A DNA stretch of 12,219 bases from Dehalococcoidia bacterium. GTDB lineage: Bacteria > Chloroflexota > Dehalococcoidia > UBA2979. Below the pieces are notes generated by a model. That model made no database searches. It was not told the origin of the DNA and worked only from the letters and a program-made list of their open reading frames with translations. Numbering within the stretch: the stretch's first letter is position 1; the number at the start of each line of letters is the position of its first letter. The position numbers were made by a program, and so were the translations under genes. Location: assembly GCA_030745285.1 (NCBI GenBank), contig JASLOV010000068.1, positions 1 to 12,219 of the forward strand. The letters are read 5' to 3'. Below, one piece after another: positions 1 to 5,898 of the stretch.

Positions 1-579
1 GCCGGTGCGCTCGCGATGGAACAGCGCCGCGCAGGTGGCCCAGGCGATGGCGATACCGGTGGCGTAGTCGGAGATCGCGGATGAGGTCATCTGTTCCGGC
101 GCGCCCCCGTCGTTGACCTTGCCCTCCCCTGCCATCAGCCCGGTCACCGCCTGCACAACGATGTCGTAACCGGGGCGGTGGGCCCACGGCCCGTTCCGCC
201 CGAAGGCGGTGTTGTCGACGTAGATCAGGTCCGGCTTGATCGCGCTCAACGTCTCGTAGTCGATGCCGAGCCGCGCGGGCACATCAGGGCGGTAGTTGAT
301 GACGACGACATCCACGCTCGGGACCAGGTCGTGTACGACCTTCTGGGCGCGCTCGTCCTGCAGCTTCAACACCAGCGACTTCTTGCCGCGGTTGAGCGAC
401 TGGAACCACTTCGACTCCAGCGGGATGAACGGCTGGGCGATGCGCCAGGGCTCCCCCTCCGGTGGTTCCACCTTGATCACCTCCGCTCCCATGTCGGAGA
501 GATTCTGACAGCCGAACGGGCCCGCGATGATCTGGGTGAATTCGAGAACGCGGATGCCGTCGAGTGGGCCTGTAGCCAT
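1..579 (-). CDS. Family III (CaiB/BaiF-type) CoA-transferase, 5' part only
   Basis: The reverse strand from the ATG at 579 reads 193 residues without a stop and runs off the left edge, so only the N-terminal half is present (family members are about 400 residues). The start MATGPLDGIRVLEFTQIIAG, followed by DMGAEVIKVEPPEGEPWR at about 29-46, is the family's Rossmann-like opening. The segment RPGYDIVVQAVTG at 135-147 carries Asp139, which matches the catalytic aspartate that forms the acyl-anhydride and CoA-thioester intermediates. The family moves CoA between a carboxylate and an acyl-CoA in the cytoplasm; the substrates cannot be told from this fragment. AGGAAGGGG (588-596 on the reverse strand) lies 8 bases before the ATG as ribosome binding site. 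The gene is divergent from the aminotransferase pair. Family identity is firm; specificity is open. Confidence 0.93.
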   Translation of the reverse strand, partial: MATGPLDGIRVLEFTQIIAGPFGCQNLSDMGAEVIKVEPPEGEPWRIAQPFIPLESKWFQSLNRGKKSLVLKLQDERAQKVVHDLVPSVDVVVINYRPDVPARLGIDYETLSAIKPDLIYVDNTAFGRNGPWAHRPGYDIVVQAVTGLMAGEGKVNDGGAPEQMTSSAISDYATGIAIAWATCAALFHRERTG

Positions 580-652
580 GGGTCGTACCCCTTCCTGCCG
601 GCCGAGCCACGATGTCCCGTGCGGGATCGCGACCCTCGGTGGATCGCGGCAG

Positions 653-683
653 AGTATCTCTGTGCGCGGACGGGCCTGTCCAA
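653..683 (-). promoter_or_regulatory. Candidate promoter of the CoA-transferase gene
   Basis: On the reverse strand TTGGAC (683-678) and GATACT (658-653) are 19 bases apart, a slightly long sigma-70-like spacing. Transcription would start near 646 and give a leader of about 67 bases before the ATG at 579. This is seen by eye only; in GC-rich DNA such matches can be chance. Confidence 0.35.
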
Positions 684-692
684 CGCGCCTGC

Positions 693-730
693 GCCGCTCG
701 TGCGAGCGCCCCACGGCTCGCACGCTCGGC
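693..730. promoter_or_regulatory. Palindrome in divergent intergenic region, candidate operator
   Basis: CGTGCGAGC (699-707) and GCTCGCACG (716-724) form a perfect 9-bp inverted repeat with an 8-base centre. Outer arms GCCG (693-696) and CGGC (727-730) add four more pairs after a two-base mismatch. It lies between two divergent genes and ends 2-3 bases before the candidate -35 box of the aminotransferase (733). No T-run follows on either strand, so an intrinsic terminator is unlikely. A regulator dimer site is the better reading, but no regulator gene is in the window. Confidence 0.5.
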
Positions 731-732
731 GG

Positions 733-762
733 TTGTCCCCCGTCCGGCGTCACCCGTACGCT
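733..762 (+). promoter_or_regulatory. Candidate promoter of the first aminotransferase
   Basis: TTGTCC (733-738), an 18-base spacer and TACGCT (757-762) precede the GTG at 772. Initiation 7-10 bases after the -10 box would fall at or just before the start codon, giving a leaderless or nearly leaderless mRNA. This fits the absence of any Shine-Dalgarno-like purine run before the GTG. Confidence 0.4.
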
Positions 763-771
763 GACGCCACC

Positions 772-1992
772 GTGACACCCTCATCCGAGTCCGACTGGAG
801 CAGCGAGGACATCCACCGTCTGCTCGCGCCCGTCGTCAGCGAGCTGCCGCAGCCGACCTCGCTCTCCGACCTCGCCTACGACCTGAACGCCGGCGTGCCG
901 GACCGCGAGACGCTGCCCGCGCGCGACCTGGCCGAGGCGGCGCGCCGCGCGCTGGAGGCCGATCCCGCCGGGACACTGACGTATGGCGGCTCAATCGGCT
1001 ACGAGCCGCTGCGGGCCTGGATCGCAGAGGCCCAGGCGGCGGAAACCGGGCTCTTGCTCGGCCCGGAACACGTGACGCTGACGGCGGGCAGCGCTCACGC
1101 CATCGACAACATCGCCGCCGCCTTCGTCGCCCCGGGCGATGTCGTGGTCGTCGGCGCGCCGACCTACCCGGGCGCGATCCGCACCTTCAAGGCACGCGGG
1201 GCCCGGCTGGTCGAGGTGCCGCAGGACGATGACGGCCTGCGGGTGGACGCGCTCGTCGCCGCGCTGGAGCAACAGCGCGCCGCCGGGGCGCCGGTGAAGC
1301 TGATCTACGTGATCGCCAACTATGACAACCCCAGCGGCTCCACCCTGCCGCTCGACCGCCGCAGCGACTTGACGAAGCTGGCCGCGCACCACCGCGTGCT
1401 CGTCGTCGAGGACGATGCCTACACCGGCATCGACCTGGACGGCCCGCCGCCGACCTCGCTGTTCGAGGTGGCGCGGGGCCGGGGCATCCTGCGGGCGGGC
1501 ACCTTCTCGAAGACGATCGCGACCGGCCTGCGCGTCGGCTGGGTCGTCGGCGACGCTCTGATGATCGAGCGGCTGGCGTTCATGCGGTTCGACAACGGCG
1601 CATCGCCGTTGATGCACCGCCTGGTGCTCGAATACCTCGAATCGGGAGCGCACGAACCGCACGTGGAGCGGCTGCGTTCGCTCTACCGGGAGCGCCGGGA
1701 CGCCTCGGCGGCGTCGCTGGTCGAGCACTGCACGCCGCACGTCAGCTTCCGTTTGCCCTCGGGCGGGTTCTTCCACTGGCTGCACTTGGGCGAAGGCATC
1801 GACGCTATGCGACTGGCCGAAACCGCGGCGAAGCGGGGCGTCGCCATCACCCCGGGGCCCGGCTACTTCGCTTCACCGGGCGGTCGCGACCGCGTCCGCC
1901 TGGTCTACTCCGCCCTGCCGCCGGAGGCCCTGCATCAGGCGATTGCGCTGCTGGGCGAAGCGCTGAACGAGGTCGCGAGCGCATCGTCTTGA
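772..1992 (+). CDS. PLP-dependent aminotransferase, class I/II (first of a tandem pair)
   Basis: The gene encodes 406 residues from a GTG start. The open frame extends upstream to 178, but that part lies antisense to the CoA-transferase; starting at 772 gives a length close to the 426-residue neighbour and keeps the N-terminal motif LNAGVPDRETLP, which matches LGGGIPDPATLP there. Fold-type I landmarks are all present: YGGSIGYEPLR (71-81), TAGSAHAID (104-112), Asn186 in YDNPSG, Asp214 and Tyr217 in VEDDAY, the PLP-binding Lys247 in GTFSKTIATGLRVGW, and Arg376 in RVRLVYS, expected to hold the substrate carboxylate. It resembles the aminoadipate/MocR-C-terminal type of aminotransferase but has no helix-turn-helix domain. 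The usual P-x-FQNPTG is replaced by N-x-x-NPSG, as in the neighbour. The amino-group donor and acceptor are unknown. Confidence 0.88.
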   Translation: MTPSSESDWSSEDIHRLLAPVVSELPQPTSLSDLAYDLNAGVPDRETLPARDLAEAARRALEADPAGTLTYGGSIGYEPLRAWIAEAQAAETGLLLGPEHVTLTAGSAHAIDNIAAAFVAPGDVVVVGAPTYPGAIRTFKARGARLVEVPQDDDGLRVDALVAALEQQRAAGAPVKLIYVIANYDNPSGSTLPLDRRSDLTKLAAHHRVLVVEDDAYTGIDLDGPPPTSLFEVARGRGILRAGTFSKTIATGLRVGWVVGDALMIERLAFMRFDNGASPLMHRLVLEYLESGAHEPHVERLRSLYRERRDASAASLVEHCTPHVSFRLPSGGFFHWLHLGEGIDAMRLAETAAKRGVAITPGPGYFASPGGRDRVRLVYSALPPEALHQAIALLGEALNEVASASS

Positions 1993-2023
1993 CGCCGAAT
2001 CCGGGGCGGGTCCGGGGTGAAGG

Positions 2024-2053
2024 TTGCCGCTGTGGTCGAGCCGCACCTACGAT
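2024..2053 (+). promoter_or_regulatory. Candidate promoter of the second aminotransferase
   Basis: TTGCCG (2024-2029), an 18-base spacer and TACGAT (2048-2053) lie in the 88-base gap before the ATG at 2081. Initiation near 2060 would leave about 20 bases of leader containing the GAAGGG ribosome binding site (2068-2073), 7 bases from the ATG. The second gene may therefore be transcribed independently of the first. Confidence 0.45.
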
Positions 2054-2080
2054 GAGCCATAACTGGCGAAGGGCCCTCCA

Positions 2081-3361
2081 ATGACGGATCAGCACGAGTC
2101 TGACGGCCTTGTCACTGAGGTGAGAGACCTCTGGCAGGGCCGCGATGTCCTCAATTTCGCGAACGAAGCAGTCAAGGCGATGAGCGCCGGCACTGCTACC
2201 GACTGGGGACTGGCCGCTGCGATCGAGTCGCCGATTCCGCCCGTCACGCTCGGTGGCGGCATCCCGGACCCGGCGACGTTGCCGCGTGAAGACCTCAGCG
2301 AAGCCGCCGCCCGCGCCCTCGGCGTCGAGGACGACGGCCCCCTGCGCTACGGCGGCGCGATGGGGCTGGAGCGGCTCCGCGCGCAACTGGCGGAACGCTA
2401 TACACGCGACCGCGGCCTGCCCGTCGATGCCAGCCACTTCATCCTCGAGAACGGCTCCGCCGGCGCGCTCGACGCCGTCTGCGCCGCCCTGCTTGATGCA
2501 GGGGACGTGGTGATCACGGAAGCCCCGACCTTCTCCGGCACACTCCGCACCTTCCGCGGCAAGGGCGCCGAGATCGTCTCCGTCGGCATGGACAACGACG
2601 GCATGCGCACGGACGAGGTCGGCGAACTGGCAGACCGGCTGGCCGCCGAGGGCAAGACGATCAAGTTCATCTACACGATTTCGAACTTCCACAATCCGAT
2701 GGGCACGACGATGTCGCTCTCGCGCCGGCAGGAGTTGCTGCGCATCGCCGCCAGGCACTCCGCGTTCGTGCTCGACGACGACGCCTACGGCGAGATCCAC
2801 TTCGGCGAGGCGCCGCCGCCGGCGCTCTCCGCCCTCGCCGGCGGCTACGGCGTGATCACCGTCGGCACCTTCTCGAAGATCATCGCGACCGGCCTGCGCG
2901 TCGGCTGGGTTCACGCGCGTCCGGAGATCATCGAAGTCGTCGCGCGCATGCGCTTTGATATGGGCAACAGCGCGATGCTCCACCACACCCTGGCGGAATA
3001 CATCGATGGTGGGCGGCTGGATGACCACCTCGAAGAGATGCGCCTGCTCTACGCGGAGAAGATGGACATCCTGGCGAGCGCGCTCACGGAGTTCGCGGAA
3101 CCCTACCTCACCTTCACGCGACCGAAGGGTGGCTTCTTCCTCTGGCTGAAGCTGCAGAAGGGCCTGACGGCGGAAGCGGTACAACGTGCCGCCGTGCAGG
3201 AGGGCGTGATCTTCCCGATCGGCCGTGCCTTCTTCCCGGAGCAGAAGGAGTCCGACGGCGAGCACATCCGGCTCGCCTACTCATGGACTTCGAAGGACGA
3301 CCTGCGCGAGGGCGCCGAGCGGCTGGCCCGCGCCTGTGCCCGCGCCGCCGAGGGCGAGTAG
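2081..3361 (+). CDS. PLP-dependent aminotransferase, class I/II (second of a tandem pair)
   Basis: This gene encodes 426 residues and is collinear with the upstream gene, so the two are paralogues. Landmarks: LGGGIPDPATLPREDL (57-72), RYGGAMGLERLR (89-100), ENGSAGALDAV (123-133), Asn205 in FHNPMG, Asp233 and Tyr236 in LDDDAY, the PLP Lys266 in VGTFSKIIATGLRVGW, GGFFLWLKL (350-358), and Arg397 in HIRLAYS. A cytosolic transaminase with a 2-oxo acid acceptor is expected. Compared with the first copy it has about 20 more N-terminal residues (including NFANEAVKAMSAG), and the residues after Asn205 and in the C-terminal domain differ, so the pair may differ in substrate. The start is set by GAAGGG 7 bases upstream. 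The next gene begins 63 bases downstream. Confidence 0.9.
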   Translation: MTDQHESDGLVTEVRDLWQGRDVLNFANEAVKAMSAGTATDWGLAAAIESPIPPVTLGGGIPDPATLPREDLSEAAARALGVEDDGPLRYGGAMGLERLRAQLAERYTRDRGLPVDASHFILENGSAGALDAVCAALLDAGDVVITEAPTFSGTLRTFRGKGAEIVSVGMDNDGMRTDEVGELADRLAAEGKTIKFIYTISNFHNPMGTTMSLSRRQELLRIAARHSAFVLDDDAYGEIHFGEAPPPALSALAGGYGVITVGTFSKIIATGLRVGWVHARPEIIEVVARMRFDMGNSAMLHHTLAEYIDGGRLDDHLEEMRLLYAEKMDILASALTEFAEPYLTFTRPKGGFFLWLKLQKGLTAEAVQRAAVQEGVIFPIGRAFFPEQKESDGEHIRLAYSWTSKDDLREGAERLARACARAAEGE

Positions 3362-3424
3362 CGACCAGCGACCCAGGCCAACCGCCTTCCCGGCGGTCTG
3401 TCCGCAAGTTCTTTGAGGGGTGCC

Positions 3425-3703
3425 ATGCCACCACGCGAGGTCCCGAGACCGTTCAAGATGCACTGGGACAGCGGTCAGATCGTGGAAGAGGCGAGCTTCG
3501 AGGGCGAACATACGGCGCCGGCCATCCAACTGATGCGATTCGACGACGACTCACTCACCATCCGCTTCTGCCACTTCAATCATCGCGGGAACTTCCAGCG
3601 CTCTCCGATGATGCTCTCCGAGGAGGAGGTCGGGGCGATGCGCGCGGCGGTAGCGCAGACGCCGGAGCTGAAGCGCTTCCTTCAACGCATCGCGGGTGAC
3701 TAG
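3425..3703 (+). CDS. Small protein of unknown function, 92 residues
   Basis: I do not recognise this protein. The ATG at 3425 has GAGGGG (3415-3420) 4 bases upstream; a TTG at 3413 in the same frame is a less likely start. The first two thirds look beta-rich (IVEEASF, IQLMRF, SLTIRFCHF). The last third, from SEEEV to KRFLQRI, looks like one amphipathic helix, a common build for small soluble alpha/beta proteins. A short C-H-x2-H group (CHFNHRG, around residue 50) could bind metal or sit on a surface loop. There is no signal peptide or membrane segment. Base composition and codon use match the neighbours, and the good ribosome binding site and tight spacing between the aminotransferase and the VOC gene argue for a real gene of this cluster. 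Confidence 0.72.
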   Translation: MPPREVPRPFKMHWDSGQIVEEASFEGEHTAPAIQLMRFDDDSLTIRFCHFNHRGNFQRSPMMLSEEEVGAMRAAVAQTPELKRFLQRIAGD

Positions 3704-3738
3704 GGCATCGCAAGCGACCAGGCATCGCAGGCGAACAG
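3687..3738 (+). repeat. Three imperfect 17-bp tandem repeats
   Basis: GCATCGCGGGTGACTAG (3687-3703), GCATCGCAAGCGACCAG (3705-3721) and GCATCGCAGGCGAACAG (3722-3738) are successive copies. Copies 2 and 3 differ at two positions; copy 1 differs from copy 2 at four. Copy 1 contains the last codons and the stop of the 92-residue gene. The end of copy 3 provides the AGGAG (3737-3741) that serves as ribosome binding site of the VOC gene. Confidence 0.7.
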
Positions 3739-3746
3739 GAGCGACC

Positions 3747-4227
3747 ATGTGTGCGACGAAGCGACCGCCGGACTCGCGGCCATGGATGAGCGCTGCTCAG
3801 TACAGCCGCCTGCTGCCGGCACTCTCGCTCAACCTGATCGTCAGCGACGTCGACCGTTCCGTCGCCTTCTACCGCGAGGTGCTGGGCGCTGACCTGCGCT
3901 ACCGCGACATCGACTTCGCCGCGCTCAGGATCGGCGAGATCGAGTTCATGCTGCACGCCGATCACACCTACGAGGCCCACCCCTGGCACCGCGACCTCGT
4001 CGACGGGCGCGCGCGGGCTGGGGGCAGAGGTGCGGCTGCTGGGCGTCGACCCGGACGGCATCGAACGACGCGCCCGCGAACATGGCGCGACCGTTGTCAT
4101 GCCCGCGGCCGATCACGCGCACGGCTGGCGCGAGGTAGCGGTGCGCGACCCGGACGGCTACGAGTGGAATGCAGGTGCGCTGCTCGAAACCGGGGACCCG
4201 GACGGCCCCGGCGGTGCAGGCGGCTAG
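3747..4227 (+). pseudogene. VOC (glyoxalase/bleomycin-resistance fold) protein, broken by a frameshift
   Basis: The ATG at 3747 has AGGAG 5 bases upstream. The first frame gives LSLNLIVSDVDRSVAFYREV and then IGEIEFMLHADHTYEAHPWHRDLVDGRAR, a VOC half-domain with the usual beta-alpha-beta-beta-beta order. After about 4017 the sense continues in the next frame as GLGAEVRLLGVDPDGIERRA and ends VRDPDGYEWNAGALLE, the usual final strand. One surplus base in the GC-alternating tract 4005-4017 explains the switch; without it the product would be about 159 residues, one normal VOC domain. Asn replaces the His often found on the first strand as metal ligand, so activity cannot be predicted. It lies between the 92-residue gene and the SDR gene. 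The break could be a true mutation or a sequencing error in a GC-rich tract. Confidence 0.8.
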
Positions 4228-4261
4228 CGCCGGTCACGACGGCGGACCGATACTGGCTGGC

Positions 4262-5056
4262 ATGTACCCCTCGCTCACGGGCAAACGCGCCGTCGTGCTC
4301 GGCGGATCGCGCGGCATCGGCCGGGCAATCGCGCTGCGGCTTGCCGCCGAGGGCGCTCACGTGCTCGTCAACTACGCCCGCTCCCCCGAGGCCGCCGAGG
4401 CTACCGCCGAGGACTGCCGCGCCGCCGGCGTCGAATCCGAAGCGGTACTGGCCAACATCGGCGACGCCGCCGCCCTGGCCGCGCTCTTCGAGCGCGTCGA
4501 GCAGTGGGGCGGGCTCGACATCCTCGTCAACAACGCTGCACGAGGGCTGGAGCGCCCTCGCCCGGCGATCGAACAGCGGCCGAAACACCTGCACTCGACG
4601 ATGGACGTCAACCTCTTCGGGCCGTGGCAGGCCAGCCAGGCGGCGGTACCGATGATGGAGGCGCGCGGCGGCGGCACGATCGTGAATCTGCTCTCGCCGG
4701 GGTCGTGGAACTACATGCCGGACTACTCGGCAGTCGCCGTCAGCAAAGCCGCGCTCGCCTCGCTCACCACCTACCTCGCCGTCGAGCTGGCGCCGCGCGA
4801 GATCCGAGTCAACGCCGTCTCCGCCGGCTGGGTCGAGGGCTCCGAGGGCGAACACTCCTACCGCAGAGAGGTCTCCGACCGCGTCCGCCCCCACGTCCCC
4901 GGCGGCCGCAACGTCAGCCCGGACGATGTCGCCGCCGCCGTCGCGTGGGTCTGCTCCGCCGAAGCCCCCATGCTGATCGGCCAGACCCTCCACCTCGACG
5001 GCGGCTTCGGCGGCGGCGCCTGGGGCGCCATCCTCGATCCGCCCGAGCAGGGCTAG
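4262..5056 (+). CDS. Short-chain dehydrogenase/reductase, FabL-like (enoyl-ACP reductase III type)
   Basis: The gene encodes 264 residues from the ATG at 4262; the frame stays open upstream to 4169 but that part overlaps the VOC gene. Classical SDR features: GGSRGIG (14-20) for NAD(P)H, VNYARS (36-41) suggesting NADPH through Arg40, NNAA (90-93), MDVN (114-117), and the end GQTLHLDGGFG. The active-site tyrosine and lysine are Tyr155 and Lys162 (YSAVAVSK), a Tyr-x6-Lys spacing as in FabL and FabI instead of the normal Tyr-x3-Lys. Around it, VSKAALASLTTYLAVELAP closely follows Bacillus FabL as I recall it. Reduction of an enoyl-ACP or enoyl-CoA double bond is therefore more likely than ketoacyl reduction. 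No Shine-Dalgarno is seen; GATACT at 4249-4254 could give a leaderless transcript. Its stop overlaps the stop of the convergent gene. Confidence 0.85.
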   Translation: MYPSLTGKRAVVLGGSRGIGRAIALRLAAEGAHVLVNYARSPEAAEATAEDCRAAGVESEAVLANIGDAAALAALFERVEQWGGLDILVNNAARGLERPRPAIEQRPKHLHSTMDVNLFGPWQASQAAVPMMEARGGGTIVNLLSPGSWNYMPDYSAVAVSKAALASLTTYLAVELAPREIRVNAVSAGWVEGSEGEHSYRREVSDRVRPHVPGGRNVSPDDVAAAVAWVCSAEAPMLIGQTLHLDGGFGGGAWGAILDPPEQG

Positions 5057-5738
5057 CCTTGCCTGGCTCCCCACCCGAGAGACGCAAGCCGCTCGGGAAA
5101 ATACGCTTGTACGAACGCCTTGGTCATCTCGACCGCGAGCGCGATCTCAGTTTCAAGATCAGGGATGGCAGTCTCCGAAACCTCGATTGCCAGGAAACTT
5201 CCACCTCCCTCGTCGGCGTCCCCCGGGTCCACCTCCGCGCGCTCGCGGACCAGCATTTCGTGCACTACGGAAGGGTGGACGACGCTAAAGACGAGCCCTT
5301 CGCCAAAGTACCTTGCCCAGCGCCCCCGAAGCGCTTCGTCAGCCGAAACCTTCTTCTTCGCTGCCTTTTCAAACGCTCTTGGATCGCGAAGCGAGAGTTC
5401 AGCACCTTGCAGTTCGAACAGGTCTGGAAATTCCGTCCGCCCAAAGAGAGCACCTAGTCCTGATGGTTCCTCAGGAAGCACGGTCGACATACGTCGTTCA
5501 ATTGAGGCAGCAGCCGCCTCAAAGAAGCGCGCTACCTGCTGCTGGGGCAGCAGAAGTGCCGCGAGCTCGCGCCCGTACTCTTGGCGAGCCAATCCCAACA
5601 GTGCTCCCCGTTCGTGGCGAGCATGGAGACGACTCCCTGCTCGTAGTAGTCACCGCCGAATAACCTCTTTCTAGGAACTGCCGCCCCTATCCCCATCAGA
5701 AATATCTGGGGCAGACTCGGCCGATTGTCTGTAGTCAT
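5053..5738 (-). pseudogene. Unrecognised protein gene with a frameshift, lower GC than neighbours
   Basis: Two reverse-strand frames join into one protein of about 228 residues. The first runs from the ATG at 5738 through 46 codons, starting MTTDNRPSLPQIFLMGIGAA and ending VSMLATNGEH. The second continues from about 5601 as LLGLARQEYGRELAALL and ends at the TAG at 5053-5055. One missing base at about 5601 (CAC-CTG read as CACTG) explains the break. GAGG 9 bases before the ATG is a usable ribosome binding site. The product looks soluble and mixed alpha/beta, with an acidic patch (DPGDADEGGG) and a regular C-terminal helix (LAVEMTKAFVQAYF). I do not recognise the family. Sampled stretches are about 53-60% G+C against about 70% beside it, which suggests acquisition from elsewhere. 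It could be a decaying gene or an assembly error. Confidence 0.6.
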
Positions 5739-5787
5739 AGTTCGCGCCTCACATCACCCATCGGCGCAACAATCCTACTCAACTTGC

Positions 5788-5815
5788 AGGATATCCGTCA
5801 CCTCGGATCCCGCAA
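5788..5815 (-). promoter_or_regulatory. Weak candidate promoter of the lower-GC gene
   Basis: On the reverse strand TTGCGG (5815-5810), a 16-base spacer and TATCCT (5793-5788) lie about 50 bases before the ATG at 5738. The gap 5739-5882 has no other clear signal apart from the GGATATCC palindrome that overlaps the -10 box. Confidence 0.25.
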
Positions 5816-5869
5816 TATCAGCCACATCGAGGGCACCGCCTCGTGCAGCGCTCCGGCGGCGCAGGCGCA

Positions 5870-5898
5870 CGCTGCGACGGGCTCAGGATGAGCGCTGG
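5870..5898. repeat. Possible REP-like palindromic element
   Basis: GCTCA-GGA-TGAGC (5881-5893) is a 5-bp inverted repeat within CGACGGGCTCAGGATGAGCG, which overlaps the stop codon of the SDR gene. The core GGCTCAGGATGAGCG resembles a short dispersed palindrome I recall from many GC-rich genomes, including Chloroflexota. Only one copy is visible here, so its repeat nature is not shown by this window. Confidence 0.35.

Noticed and set aside
178..771. Long upstream extension of the first aminotransferase frame
   Set aside because: It lies antisense to the well-supported CoA-transferase gene, has no aminotransferase-like content, and crosses the divergent control region; the GTG at 772 gives the normal length.
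1847..3265. Open frame of 472 codons on the minus strand
   Set aside because: It mirrors the codons of the second aminotransferase, as expected in GC-rich DNA, with Arg/Gly/Ala-rich translation and no motif.
3747..4227. Programmed frameshifting in the VOC gene
   Set aside because: No slippery heptamer, stimulatory pairing or internal Shine-Dalgarno was seen; a mutation or sequence error is simpler.
4504..5457. Plus-strand frame across the SDR and lower-GC gene
   Set aside because: Arg-rich translation in the wrong frame of the SDR gene; the SDR frame carries all motifs.
5845..5875. GCAGCG...CGCTGC inverted repeat downstream of the SDR as terminator
   Set aside because: Only six pairs with a 19-base loop and no T-run; cannot be told from chance.
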